From assembly GCA_910579215.1 (NCBI GenBank), contig CAJTTN010000002.1:234476-298475 (forward strand): a stretch of 64,000 nucleotides of DNA, written 5' to 3'. Position numbers and translations under genes: made by a program. Below are positions 43,575-52,558 of this stretch, in pieces. The DNA is from an uncultured Anaeroplasmataceae bacterium (lineage in GTDB: Bacteria > Bacillota_I > Bacilli_A > Acholeplasmatales > Anaeroplasmataceae). Under the pieces are notes generated by a model. It saw only the letters and a program-made list of their open reading frames with translations. It ran no database searches and was not told where the DNA came from. Numbering within the stretch: position 1 is the first letter of the stretch; each line of letters starts with the position of its first letter.

Positions 43575-44694
43575 GTTATTTTTAAAAATACTTAAAAAAA
43601 ATAAATTTATGTTTATACTTTACTTTTGTATATTTACTCTAATATGCATTTTTATGATTAAGGGTCAAAATACGAGTATGAATTATCAGGAGCAAAAAAT
43701 TGTTGCTGCTATTGCGATAGAGGAAGAAAGTGAAGAAGCAGATGCTTTTCTTACATTTTTAGAGTCATACATAGAAAGAGTTGAATTACAGGGTGGTCAA
43801 AGTGTCTCTGATGCTCTATTTTGGGATGATATTGATCTATATATCTATCTTCCAAGTGATTTTTATGAAAAAATAATTCTTGGAGAAGAAGGAATAGAAT
43901 ATGAGTCTAGTCCAGATTCCTTAGAGGCCGTTGCTTTTCTATCAACTATCAATTCTTATTTGAATACACTTAGAGAGTCTGTACGCTTAAATCTATGTAG
44001 TAAGGAAGAGGCCTTTACCTATACCACTAAGCTATTTAATGATAATACTGTGACCCATATAGAGCTTACCGCAAAGGAATCAACTGGAAAAATTAGAGGA
44101 GTTTTTGATTTGGCTGTTTATGTTGTCTGTGCACTAATTTTATCTATTGTAGGTATTATATCTTTTGAAATGAGAACGATAGATATAAATCGTCGCTTAA
44201 GAATTAGCTCCTACTCTACTGGAAAACGAAATATTATGCTTGCTGTATGCTATTTGGTTTTTTCTGTTTTATTTATTGGTGTTATTGCCTGTATTGCAAT
44301 CCTCTTGTTTCCAAATCAAATTTCAATTCGATTGCTTTACTATATTATAAATGCAATCTTCTTTGCACTCATAGCAGTGTTGATGGCACTATTTTTATCT
44401 AGCTTATTTAAAAGTGATATGGCATATAGCTGCTTAGCTAATGCTTTACCTTTAGCTATAGCCTTTTTATGTGGTTGCTTTATAAGCCTAGAGCTTCTGC
44501 CAGAAGGTACAAAAATATTTGCTCATATTTTTCCACAGTTGTATATTGTAATGGCAAATCAGTATATTCAAACTACAACAAGCTTTAACTTCATTGAATA
44601 TTTAAAAATTATTTGGCCATGCTTCCTATTTATTTTTATATTCTTAGGGGGGAGTATCCTAATTACTAACCACATAGCTAAAAGTGAAAATTGA
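43561..44694 (+). CDS. ABC-2 exporter permease, second subunit
   Basis: A 377-residue protein with the same layout as its neighbour: one N-terminal segment (KNKFMFILYFCIFTLICIFMI), an acidic extracytoplasmic domain, and five or six C-terminal segments. The ATG at 43561 follows GCGAGGTGAAAA and lies 14 bases inside the previous gene. The pair most likely forms a heterodimer energised by the upstream ATPase. Last gene of the TetR operon. Confidence 0.88.
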   Translation: MQVCKLFLKILKKNKFMFILYFCIFTLICIFMIKGQNTSMNYQEQKIVAAIAIEEESEEADAFLTFLESYIERVELQGGQSVSDALFWDDIDLYIYLPSDFYEKIILGEEGIEYESSPDSLEAVAFLSTINSYLNTLRESVRLNLCSKEEAFTYTTKLFNDNTVTHIELTAKESTGKIRGVFDLAVYVVCALILSIVGIISFEMRTIDINRRLRISSYSTGKRNIMLAVCYLVFSVLFIGVIACIAILLFPNQISIRLLYYIINAIFFALIAVLMALFLSSLFKSDMAYSCLANALPLAIAFLCGCFISLELLPEGTKIFAHIFPQLYIVMANQYIQTTTSFNFIEYLKIIWPCFLFIFIFLGGSILITNHIAKSEN

Positions 44695-44744
44695 TAAAAA
44701 GAATATTTCTTCAATCAAAATATATAAAAAAATTTCTTCAAAAG

Positions 44745-44785
44745 CCATTTATTTTCCTAACAAAAGAAAATAAATGGTTTTTTTT
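44745..44785 (+). terminator. Terminator of the TetR-ABC operon
   Basis: Perfect 12-bp stem CCATTTATTTTC/GAAAATAAATGG with 9-base loop and eight T residues. Confidence 0.88.
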
Positions 44786-44859
44786 GTAATGAATTGAATG
44801 CATTCCTTTTTTATGGTAAAATTATAAAGAAGTATGTAAGATTGATGAGGGTACGCTTT

Positions 44860-45243
44860 ATGAAAAGAGAAGCAAGAATTAAAGCAATGCAAATATTATA
44901 CACCTGTGATTTTCAAAATATAGATATACAAAGTGTAATTGCTATGGAGGAAGAACCAGATCAACTATCGAATTCTCTTGCAAAATGTTGCTATGAGCAT
45001 ATGGAGGAAATAGATAAAATTATATCAAGTACATTGCAAAATTATACTTTAGAACGTTTAAATTTAGTTGATAAAGCTATCATTCGCTTAGCAGTATCAG
45101 AAATGCTAGAGGGTAAAGAACCAAGACAGGTCATAATTAATGAAGCTCTAGAGATTACAAAGGAATTTAGTGATTTAGGAGATCATAAGGCTGTAAGCTT
45201 TAATAATCGTCTTTTAGATAATATTCATAAAACTCTGAAGTAG
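44860..45243 (+). CDS. nusB: Transcription antitermination factor NusB
   Basis: A 127-residue helical RNA-binding factor that, with NusE (S10), supports rRNA antitermination. The signature KREARIKAMQILYTCDF opens the protein; VDKAIIRLAVSEML and RQVIINEALEITKEFSD (near 85-105) are diagnostic. The ATG at 44860 follows GATGAGGG; the longer frame from 44794 overlaps the previous terminator. It starts the nusB-xseA-xseB-tlyA-recN cluster common in Bacillota. Confidence 0.95.
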   Translation: MKREARIKAMQILYTCDFQNIDIQSVIAMEEEPDQLSNSLAKCCYEHMEEIDKIISSTLQNYTLERLNLVDKAIIRLAVSEMLEGKEPRQVIINEALEITKEFSDLGDHKAVSFNNRLLDNIHKTLK

Positions 45244-45251
45244 GTGAAAAA

Positions 45252-46460
45252 GTGGAAGAACGTTATTTGACAGTTTCAGCTTTAACTAAATATATTAAAT
45301 ATAAATTTGACCACGATCATCACTTAGAAGAGGTTTTGTTAGAGGGAGAAATTTCTAATTTTAAGCATAATTCTCGTGGGCATTTTTATTTTACACTTAA
45401 GGATGATGGTGCAGCGATTTCTGTAACCATGTTTTCTAGCTTTGCAAAGACTGTTTCCTTTGAGCCTAAAGATGGTATGAAGGTTTTTGTCAAAGGCAAT
45501 GTTACGGTTTATGAGCCCTCAGGAACCTATCAAATCAATATAAAGGAAATGAAGAGTGATGGAATAGGAGATTTGTATCTTGCTTTTCAAAAATTGAAAG
45601 CAGAGCTTGAAAAAGAAGGATATTTTTCTTTAGATCATAAGAAAAAAATACCTCCCTATCCTGAATGTATTGGAGTTATTACTTCTCCCACAGGAGCCGC
45701 GATTCGAGATATTATTCACACAGTAGGACGAAGGTATCCGTTAACTAAATTGATACTATATCCAGCAATTGTTCAGGGTGTTGATGCGAAAGATAATATA
45801 GTTGAGCAAATTAAATTAGCCAATGAGCAGGGGGTGTGTGATGTTTTGATTGTTGGACGTGGTGGAGGCTCTATAGAGGATTTATGGGCTTTTAATGAAC
45901 GTGTTGTTGCTATGGCAATCTATGATAGTCGGATTCCTATTATTTCTGCTGTAGGACATGAAATAGATTTTACAATTGCTGACTTTGTCGCAGACTTGCG
46001 AGCTGCAACCCCAACAGCCGCAGCTGAGCTTGCTACTCCTTCTATAGAAGTTTTAAAAGGAAATGTGTTATATTATGTTGAAAGAATGACGAAGCTTTTA
46101 CATCAAAAATTAGAAAATGCAAGACTTTATGTCGCAAATATAGATAGAAGAATAGATTCTTTAAATCCTATGACAACGCTAAAGCATAAGGAACAGCTAA
46201 TTAAAGAATACAGTAAGCAGTTAAATTTATTGATGCAAAGAATCCTTTTAGAAAAGAAAAGTAATTTTCGTTTTATGGATGCTAAGCTTCAGGCTTTAAA
46301 CCCATTAGCCATTATGGATAAGGGGTATTCCATTAGTAGTGTCAATGGTGAAATCATAACAGATGTCGAAAAAGTACATGCAAAAGATGTTTTGAAGACA
46401 CAAATGAAAAATGGATATATTATAAGTGAAATACAGGAGGTAAAGAAAAATGGAAACTAA
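45252..46460 (+). CDS. xseA: Exodeoxyribonuclease VII large subunit
   Basis: A 402-residue nuclease subunit that with XseB degrades single-stranded DNA. N-terminal OB domain (LEGEISNFKHNSRGHFYFTLKDDGA, near 30-55), the catalytic region with GVITSPTGAAIRDI and VGRGGGSIEDLWAFNE and SAVGHEIDFTIADFVADLRAATPTAAAEL in outline, and a helical C-terminus. Start GTG with TAGGTGAAAA before it. Overlaps xseB by 11 bases. Confidence 0.97.
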   Translation: MEERYLTVSALTKYIKYKFDHDHHLEEVLLEGEISNFKHNSRGHFYFTLKDDGAAISVTMFSSFAKTVSFEPKDGMKVFVKGNVTVYEPSGTYQINIKEMKSDGIGDLYLAFQKLKAELEKEGYFSLDHKKKIPPYPECIGVITSPTGAAIRDIIHTVGRRYPLTKLILYPAIVQGVDAKDNIVEQIKLANEQGVCDVLIVGRGGGSIEDLWAFNERVVAMAIYDSRIPIISAVGHEIDFTIADFVADLRAATPTAAAELATPSIEVLKGNVLYYVERMTKLLHQKLENARLYVANIDRRIDSLNPMTTLKHKEQLIKEYSKQLNLLMQRILLEKKSNFRFMDAKLQALNPLAIMDKGYSISSVNGEIITDVEKVHAKDVLKTQMKNGYIISEIQEVKKNGN

Positions 46461-46668
46461 AACCTTTGAGGAAAACTTGAAAAGATTAGAAGAAGTTGTG
46501 CGCAGCTTAGAAAATAAAGATATTTCTTTAGAGGAGGCTGTAAAAAATTACACAATTGGCTTGGAATTATCTAAGAAATGCTATGATATTTTAAATACAA
46601 ATGAACAGCTTGTAGTTCAAAAGATGACGGAAAGTGGTCTTGTTGATATGCAACGTGATAAAGAATGA
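46450..46668 (+). CDS. xseB: Exodeoxyribonuclease VII small subunit
   Basis: A 72-residue small subunit, typical in length and sequence: TFEENLKRLEEVVRSLENKD then SLEEAVKNYTIGLELSKKC. It forms a helical complex with XseA. AGGAGG lies inside the end of xseA, and the TGA stop overlaps the tlyA ATG, so production of the two subunits is coupled. Confidence 0.96.
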   Translation: METKTFEENLKRLEEVVRSLENKDISLEEAVKNYTIGLELSKKCYDILNTNEQLVVQKMTESGLVDMQRDKE

Positions 46669-47417
46669 GATTAGATGTCTATTTAGTAGAGCATGGTTTT
46701 TTCGAAAGTCGTACTCGTGCTCAAAAGGCAATTGAGGAACAAGTGGTTTTAGTAAATGGGACTCTTGCTACAAAGGCAAATTTAGAAATATCGCTAGATT
46801 CTCATATAGAATTAATACGAAATGTATTTCCCTATGTTTCACGTGGTGGGATTAAATTAGAAGCCGCTATAGAAAATTTTCAATTAGATTTTCAAAATAA
46901 AAGAGTATTAGATATAGGTGCTTCTACAGGTGGCTTTACAGATTGTGCTCTAAAGCATGGAGCAAGTATAGTTTATGCTGTAGACGTTGGTACGGACCAA
47001 TTAGATTCTACCTTGAGAACTGACCCTAGGGTAAAATCTTTTGAACAAACTAACATACTAGATGTTGAGCAATTTCCTATTCCATTTGACTTTATTGTTA
47101 TGGATGTTTCTTTTGTTTCCATTGAAAAGCTTTTACCAGCTATACAAAGATTCTTACGAGTAGAGGCTAGCTTGATTTGTCTTATTAAACCACAATATGA
47201 GATTGGAAAAGCTCATATAAAAAATGGAGTAGTAAAGGATAAGCATACCCATTTAAAAGTGTTACAACAGGTGGATGCAGCTTTATCTGCTTATCAAATG
47301 GGAATTCTCAAATTGATTCCTTCTCCAATTCTTGGTGGCAGTGGTAATAAAGAGTTTTTAGCTCATATTAAAAAAAATTGTAAGACGAGAGTTAATTTAT
47401 TAGAAATAACGAAGTAG
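46665..47417 (+). CDS. tlyA: TlyA family rRNA 2'-O-methyltransferase / hemolysin A
   Basis: A 250-residue protein with an N-terminal S4 RNA-binding domain (RLDVYLVEHGFFESRTRAQKAI, residues 2-23) and a C-terminal FtsJ-like methyltransferase with VLDIGASTGGFTDC (near 84) and IVMDVSFVSI. TlyA enzymes methylate 16S and 23S rRNA at cytidine 2'-OH positions; the Bacillota branch (YqxC) is less studied. It is the usual neighbour of recN. Confidence 0.93.
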   Translation: MRLDVYLVEHGFFESRTRAQKAIEEQVVLVNGTLATKANLEISLDSHIELIRNVFPYVSRGGIKLEAAIENFQLDFQNKRVLDIGASTGGFTDCALKHGASIVYAVDVGTDQLDSTLRTDPRVKSFEQTNILDVEQFPIPFDFIVMDVSFVSIEKLLPAIQRFLRVEASLICLIKPQYEIGKAHIKNGVVKDKHTHLKVLQQVDAALSAYQMGILKLIPSPILGGSGNKEFLAHIKKNCKTRVNLLEITK

Positions 47418-47425
47418 GTGAAGTT

Positions 47426-49111
47426 ATGTTAAAAAGCTTAAAGGTTCATAATTTTGCAATCATAGAAGATATTTTTATTGATTTTAAAAAAGGAATGACC
47501 GTTTTAACTGGTGAAACAGGAGCAGGGAAATCCTTAATCATTGATACAATATCCTTGCTTCTTGGTCAAAGGGCTGATACAGATATGATTCGGTATGGAG
47601 AATCTAAGGCAACAATCACAGGTGTTTTTTCTTATATGAATCCTAAAATAGATGCGTTATTAGAGCGCTTTTCTATTCCCAAACGGGAAGATATTACAAT
47701 CCATAGAGAAATTCATGAGAATAGTAAAAATCTAATACAAGTTAATTCTTATTCTGTAACGCTTGTTATGTTAAAACAAATATCTGCTCTTTTAGCAGAT
47801 GTTCATATACAAAATGACACCTATCGACTATTTAATCCTGAATCCTATTTGGAAATCATCAATCCTAAGCACGATGAAGCATATGATGCCTTATTAGAAA
47901 GTTATACACTAAGCTATGCCAAATATTTAGAACGCTATAAAGTCTATGAACATATTGTGAAGGGACAAAAGGAGAGTTCCTCTCGTTTAGAATATTTAGA
48001 ATATGAAAAAGAAGAGCTTAAGTCGTTAGGATTAAGTAAGGATTTAGATGTAAGCCTTACCTCAGAAATTTCAAAGCTAGAAAATTATGATAAGATTTAT
48101 ACGAATTTAAATGAGGCCTATCAAGCCTTAGAGAATGAATATTTTACTATAGACCAAATTTATATTGCTTCAGAGTACTTAAAAAAAGTTGAGCATTTAG
48201 ATGTAGAGTATAAGAAAGCATCTGAAAAACTTTTAGATAGCTATTATGTAGTAGATGAGGTAAAGCAGGCTCTATCTATGCAAATCCGCAACTTAGACTT
48301 TAACCAAGAGGAGTTGAATCAAAAGCTTGAACAGCTACATGCAATAGAGAAGGCTAAAGCTAAATATAAAATGAATTTAGATGAATTGATTTCATATTTA
48401 GAAAAAATTACATTAGAGATTGACATGGTCCAAAATTATGATACTCTATTGAAAACAGCTAAACAAGCTTTAGAGGATTCCTTTTCTACATTAGTTCAAT
48501 CTGCAAATAAGCTTACTGCTTATCGTAAAAAAATTGCTTCTAAAATAGAAGCTGGCATTTTAGCAGAATGTAAGGCATTAGATTTAGAGGAAACTCGTTT
48601 TTCTATCCAATTTTCAAAAAAAGAAATAGAGGATCCTTTAAAAAAAGAAATTTTTAGTGATACAGGCATTGATGGTATAGAATTTATGATTAGCTTTAAT
48701 TCTGGTGAGCCCTTAAGACCTTTACATAAAATAGCCTCTGGGGGCGAGATGTCTAGAATAATGCTCGCTTTTAAAGCCTATTTCTCTATAGAATCTGCCT
48801 TAAGCTTAATGGTGTTTGATGAAATTGATACAGGTGTATCTGGTGCAACCGCAAAAAAAATTGCAAAGAAAATTAAAGAAATTTCTTTACATAATCAGGT
48901 ACTTTGTATTACCCATTTACCTCAGGTGGCTTCTATGGGAGATCACCACATTCATATCTATAAAGCTTTAAAAAATCAAAGAACAACAACTCATTTTAAA
49001 TATTTAGAAACAGAAGAGCGCGTTAAAGAAATTGCTCTTATGCTTTCAGGAGATAAGATGAGTCTTTATGCATTAGAGCATGCTAAGGCGTTATTAGAAA
49101 ATAAAGATTAA
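47426..49111 (+). CDS. recN: DNA repair protein RecN
   Basis: A 561-residue SMC-like ATPase that gathers double-strand breaks for recombination. Walker A GETGAGKSLIIDTI (residues 32-45), long coiled-coil arms (about 160-370), signature ASGGEMSRIMLAFKA (near 445) and Walker B VFDEIDTGVSG. It starts HNFAIIEDIFIDF as expected. Start codon follows TAGGTGAAG. Last gene of the nusB cluster; converges with a HAD gene. Confidence 0.97.
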   Translation: MLKSLKVHNFAIIEDIFIDFKKGMTVLTGETGAGKSLIIDTISLLLGQRADTDMIRYGESKATITGVFSYMNPKIDALLERFSIPKREDITIHREIHENSKNLIQVNSYSVTLVMLKQISALLADVHIQNDTYRLFNPESYLEIINPKHDEAYDALLESYTLSYAKYLERYKVYEHIVKGQKESSSRLEYLEYEKEELKSLGLSKDLDVSLTSEISKLENYDKIYTNLNEAYQALENEYFTIDQIYIASEYLKKVEHLDVEYKKASEKLLDSYYVVDEVKQALSMQIRNLDFNQEELNQKLEQLHAIEKAKAKYKMNLDELISYLEKITLEIDMVQNYDTLLKTAKQALEDSFSTLVQSANKLTAYRKKIASKIEAGILAECKALDLEETRFSIQFSKKEIEDPLKKEIFSDTGIDGIEFMISFNSGEPLRPLHKIASGGEMSRIMLAFKAYFSIESALSLMVFDEIDTGVSGATAKKIAKKIKEISLHNQVLCITHLPQVASMGDHHIHIYKALKNQRTTTHFKYLETEERVKEIALMLSGDKMSLYALEHAKALLENKD

Positions 49112-49112
49112 A

Positions 49113-49135
49113 AAGCAGGTTTCTTATCCCTGCTT
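49113..49135 (-). terminator. Hairpin terminator at the recN/HAD junction
   Basis: 7-bp stem AAGCAGG/CCTGCTT (49113-49119, 49129-49135) with the HAD stop codon in the 9-base loop. The T-run needed for termination is on the minus strand. Confidence 0.65.
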
Positions 49136-49939
49136 AGAATTGACATATGTATTTAATGCTTGGGCAACTCCAGATGCTTCATTAGAGGTAGTAACATAGC
49201 GTGCTACCTTTTTTATTTCGGGAAAGGAATTTTCCATTGCAACACCAATAGCCGCCATTTTTATCATTGTAAGGTCGTTTCCTGCATCTCCAATAGCCAT
49301 GGTATCCTTCATAGATATAGTAAGAAAGGAAGCAAGAGCCTTTAATGCTGCACCTTTATGAGTATTGGAATTTAAAAATTCTAAGAATATGGGAGCCGAA
49401 CGAACTATACTGTAGCTATTCTTTATAGAGTCGTTTAATTGTGATTCAATCTGGTCTAGGAGCTCTGCTGGTCCAACAATCATGCATTTTAAAAATTCAT
49501 CTAAATGATTTATAGAATTTATGTCAACGATATGATCTTCAATTTTATTTATTTTTACCTCAACATCTGTATAAGGATTGTGTACATCAGTTATAAGCTC
49601 TTCATTTTTTCTAAAAGCATGAAAATAGGCCTTATACCTTTGTGCTATTTGATAGATGATTTTTATATCGGACCCTAGTATGGTTGAGGAGAAGATGAGT
49701 TTTTGGGTCTTTGTATTAAATACCTTTGCTCCATTGTAGCAAATTACATAATCTTGGTCAGATAAAAGGTCTAGTTCCTGTAAGACAGGATATACGCCAT
49801 GATAGGGTCTTCCAGTAGCAATAACAATTCTGCAACCATTTTCTTTTGCAAGAAATATAGCCTCTTTATTTTTATTTGAAATTTTCTTATTCTTATCAAA
49901 TAAGGTTCCATCCAAATCAATTGTACATATTTTAATCAT
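49124..49939 (-). CDS. Cof-type HAD-IIB phosphatase
   Basis: A 271-residue haloacid-dehalogenase superfamily phosphatase of the Cof/YidA group, acting on sugar phosphates or cofactors such as FMN or PLP. Motif I TIDLDGTLFDKN (residues 5-16), motif II IVIATGRPYHG, motif III lysine in HKGAALKAL, and motif IV MAIGDAGNDLTMIKMA. The start at 49939 is chosen over 49951 because GGTGAAC lies directly before it. It sits, reversed, between recN and spoIVB, which are adjacent in Bacillus subtilis. Confidence 0.92.
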   Translation of the reverse strand: MIKICTIDLDGTLFDKNKKISNKNKEAIFLAKENGCRIVIATGRPYHGVYPVLQELDLLSDQDYVICYNGAKVFNTKTQKLIFSSTILGSDIKIIYQIAQRYKAYFHAFRKNEELITDVHNPYTDVEVKINKIEDHIVDINSINHLDEFLKCMIVGPAELLDQIESQLNDSIKNSYSIVRSAPIFLEFLNSNTHKGAALKALASFLTISMKDTMAIGDAGNDLTMIKMAAIGVAMENSFPEIKKVARYVTTSNEASGVAQALNTYVNSKQG

Positions 49940-50033
49940 TTTGTTCACCATTCACAATTATAGCATAACTGGTAAAATTTGGATAGTTGAAATTGCTAAA
50001 TACGTAAACAATAAAGAATGTGGAGGTGTAAAA

Positions 50034-51035
50034 ATGAAAAAAATAATTGTATTTATAACTTTGGTCTTACTATCCTTTGGCTTTTTAAATGCAAATGCCT
50101 ATGAATTATCAAAGGATGATAAGATCTATGTAGGAGGACAATCTATAGGTATTAAGCTTAATACTGGTGTTGTAGTTGTCGGTTCCTATGGTGTTTTAGA
50201 AAATGGAAAAATTAAGAAACCATGGGAGGCAGCAGGAATAACAGAAGGAGATCAAATCATCAGTTTAAATCAAATGTCTGTTACAGATACAAAGAGTCTT
50301 TTAAGGGCATTGGAAAAAACTGGTGGTAAAGAAAGTATTCTTGAATATAAAAGAAACAATGAGAAATATTCAACGACAATAACTCCAATCTATGCTTCTA
50401 ATAGTTATTCCTTAGGATTATACGTCAAGGATTCCATTTTAGGTGTTGGAACTTTAACTTATTACATTAAGGAAATCAACGCATATGGAAGTTTAGGTCA
50501 TCAAATAACATCTAAGGATTATTATGCAGGTGAGATCTATGAAGCGAAAGTTAATGAAATCGTAAAGCCTACTCGAGGAGAAGCTGGAGAAAAACGTGCT
50601 AGTATAGATAGTAAAGCCATAGGAAATGTTGAAAAAAATACAAATACTGGTGTTCATGGACATACTAACTCTAATTTTAATTATAGTTCTATGGAAGCAT
50701 TAGAAATGAAAACAAGAGATGAAATTAGATTAGGAGAAGCTGAAATTTGGACTTGTATTAAAGGAAAAACAGTAGAAAAATTTAAAATCAATATTACTGG
50801 TCTTGCAAAACAATCCTCAAAGGATATTAAAGGAATTTCCTTTGAAGTAGTTGATGATGCCTTATTAGAACAAACAGGAGGTATTATTCAAGGGATGTCA
50901 GGATCACCTATTATACAGGATAATAAGATTATTGGTGCAGTTACTCATGTACTAATCAACAATAGTAAAAGAGGCTATGGAATTTATCTAGAATTTATGC
51001 TAGAGGATATGGGTATTTCAATTGCACAAGAATAA
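50034..51035 (+). CDS. spoIVB: SpoIVB peptidase (S55), sporulation signalling protease
   Basis: A 333-residue S55 serine protease. In Bacillus subtilis SpoIVB is made in the forespore and triggers pro-sigma-K processing in the mother cell. Seen: signal/anchor segment (residues 4-20), a PDZ domain (GVLENGKIKKPWEAAGITEGDQIISLNQ in part, about 55-110), the catalytic His region GSLGHQI, and the nucleophile motif QGMSGSPIIQDNKIIGAVTHV (Ser near 289). It is shorter than the 426-residue B. subtilis protein, mostly at the N-terminus. TGGAGGTG precedes ATG at 50034. A recN-spoIVB order is conserved apart from an inserted, reversed HAD gene. Confidence 0.93.
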   Translation: MKKIIVFITLVLLSFGFLNANAYELSKDDKIYVGGQSIGIKLNTGVVVVGSYGVLENGKIKKPWEAAGITEGDQIISLNQMSVTDTKSLLRALEKTGGKESILEYKRNNEKYSTTITPIYASNSYSLGLYVKDSILGVGTLTYYIKEINAYGSLGHQITSKDYYAGEIYEAKVNEIVKPTRGEAGEKRASIDSKAIGNVEKNTNTGVHGHTNSNFNYSSMEALEMKTRDEIRLGEAEIWTCIKGKTVEKFKINITGLAKQSSKDIKGISFEVVDDALLEQTGGIIQGMSGSPIIQDNKIIGAVTHVLINNSKRGYGIYLEFMLEDMGISIAQE

Positions 51036-51038
51036 AAA

Positions 51039-51062
51039 AAGCTGCCCTTATGAGGCATCTTT
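51039..51062 (+). terminator. Probable terminator after spoIVB
   Basis: AAAGCTGCC can pair with GGCATCTTT with one mismatch, loop CTTATGA; A-run before it, few T residues after. Weak. Confidence 0.4.
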
Positions 51063-51242
51063 CTAAACTCGTGTTACATTTACAACAATATAATAAATTA
51101 AAGTGGCTACAGAGGCTAAAGCCATTGCCATTGTAAGAATAAGGATTATAATTTTTCCCCAGTTTGTATCTGTAGGATTTTTATAACCTTTTTTCTTTAA
51201 TTCTTTTTTGTTTTGTTTTTTTATGTTTTTATTTTGTGCCAT
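51063..51242 (-). CDS. Small single-pass membrane protein, 59 residues
   Basis: An open frame of 60 codons not covered by longer ORF calls. The product has a strongly basic N-terminus (NKNIKKQNKKELKKKGYKN), then WGKIIILILTMAMALASVA leading into one membrane helix, and ends YYIVVNVTRV. TAGGTGAAGAC lies directly before the ATG, the same ribosome-site style used by neighbours. It fits exactly between the spoIVB stop and the dinB leader. No family recognised. Placement next to spoIVB does not prove a sporulation role. Confidence 0.7.
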   Translation of the reverse strand: MAQNKNIKKQNKKELKKKGYKNPTDTNWGKIIILILTMAMALASVATLIYYIVVNVTRV

Positions 51243-51328
51243 GTCTTCACCTACTTCAATAAAAATGCTATAATATACATATAGATTAATTATATAATAT
51301 TTTTTTAAAAAAGGAAAGGATTTTTTTT

Positions 51329-52519
51329 ATGAGGAAGCAAAACAATGCAAAAATTATACTTCATGTAGATATGAATGCCTTTTTTTGTTCAGTTGCTTGC
51401 TTATTAAATCCAGCTTTACGAGGGAAAGTATTTGCGATAGGAAGAGAGAATAGCTATCGAGGGGTAATTTCGTCTGCAAGCTATGAGGCTAGAGCCTTAG
51501 GAATTCATTCTGCGATGAGTTTAAAGGAAGCCTATACTTTAGTACCTGATTTGATTGTAGTTTCTATAGAATACTCTTATTATACCTACTATCATCATCA
51601 ATTTCTACATATATTGCAACAATATTCTTCCTTAGTGCAGGTTGCTTCAATAGATGAGGCATTTATTGATATTACAGAACTATCTAAAACTAGGCACCCT
51701 TTAGTAATAGCTAAAGAAATTCAATTGCGTATATTAAAGGAGGTAGGATTAAGCTGTTCTATAGGTATAGCTCCAACCCTTTTTTTAGCCAAAATGGCAT
51801 CTGATTTAAAAAAACCCTTAGGTATTACAGTTCTTAGAAAAAGAGATGTACAGACCATCTTGTATCCTTTATCTGTTTCAGATATATTTGGAATAGGAAA
51901 AAAAACTTATCCTATACTCATAAATAATAATATAAAAAAAATTTCTGATTTTATGAATTTAGAAAACAGAAATAAAATTTTAGATCTTATAGGCCCCACC
52001 TCTTATCATAATACTTATGAAAGTATTTTAGGAAATTCTACTAACATAGTTGATCCAAACCGCAGAAGTGAATCAGAAAGTATATCTACTTCACAGACCT
52101 TTGATCAAATTATTCAATCTCAAATTGAGGTTTTATATGAATTGCGTAAAATGACTTTAGAGTTGATGAATAAATTAAGAAAGAGAAAGTATTATACAAA
52201 GACAATTACGATTGTATTGAGAAATGTTGATTTTAAAACTATAACTCGATCAAAAAGTATAAACTATACAGATGATTTTGATGAAATATATGATACGATT
52301 GTGGATTTGGTAGAGGAACATTATAAGGATGAGCCCTTACGCCTTTTAGGAGTTGGACTTTCTAATTTAAAAGAATATCACACCTTGCCTAAGGAGTATA
52401 ACCTATTTACAATTCCTAATGTAGAGGAAAAGCAAGTAACTATTTCGAAATTAATCAAGGAATATCAAAATAAATATGGAGAAAAAGCCTTATTTCAGGA
52501 AAAAAAGAAAAACTTGTAA
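51329..52519 (+). CDS. dinB: DNA polymerase IV (Y family)
   Basis: A 396-residue translesion polymerase. Metal-binding ILHVDMNAFFCSV (residues 10-22) and ASIDEAFIDI (near 108) carry the catalytic acids; YRGVISSASYEARALGI is the nucleotide-binding finger; CSIGIAPTLFLAKMASDLKKP and DIFGIGKKT follow, then a little-finger domain. No clear beta-clamp peptide is seen at the C-terminus. Start follows GGAAAGGA. It adds error-prone repair to the RecN/XseAB/UvrC set nearby. Confidence 0.94.
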   Translation: MRKQNNAKIILHVDMNAFFCSVACLLNPALRGKVFAIGRENSYRGVISSASYEARALGIHSAMSLKEAYTLVPDLIVVSIEYSYYTYYHHQFLHILQQYSSLVQVASIDEAFIDITELSKTRHPLVIAKEIQLRILKEVGLSCSIGIAPTLFLAKMASDLKKPLGITVLRKRDVQTILYPLSVSDIFGIGKKTYPILINNNIKKISDFMNLENRNKILDLIGPTSYHNTYESILGNSTNIVDPNRRSESESISTSQTFDQIIQSQIEVLYELRKMTLELMNKLRKRKYYTKTITIVLRNVDFKTITRSKSINYTDDFDEIYDTIVDLVEEHYKDEPLRLLGVGLSNLKEYHTLPKEYNLFTIPNVEEKQVTISKLIKEYQNKYGEKALFQEKKKNL

Positions 52520-52558
52520 TTTTATATAATTCATGTTATGATACGGAAGGTGATTTGA

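Noticed and set aside
49960..50033. Sigma-G or sigma-F promoter of spoIVB
   Set aside because: A GCATA at 49963-49967 resembles a -35, but no matching -10 is found at the required spacing.
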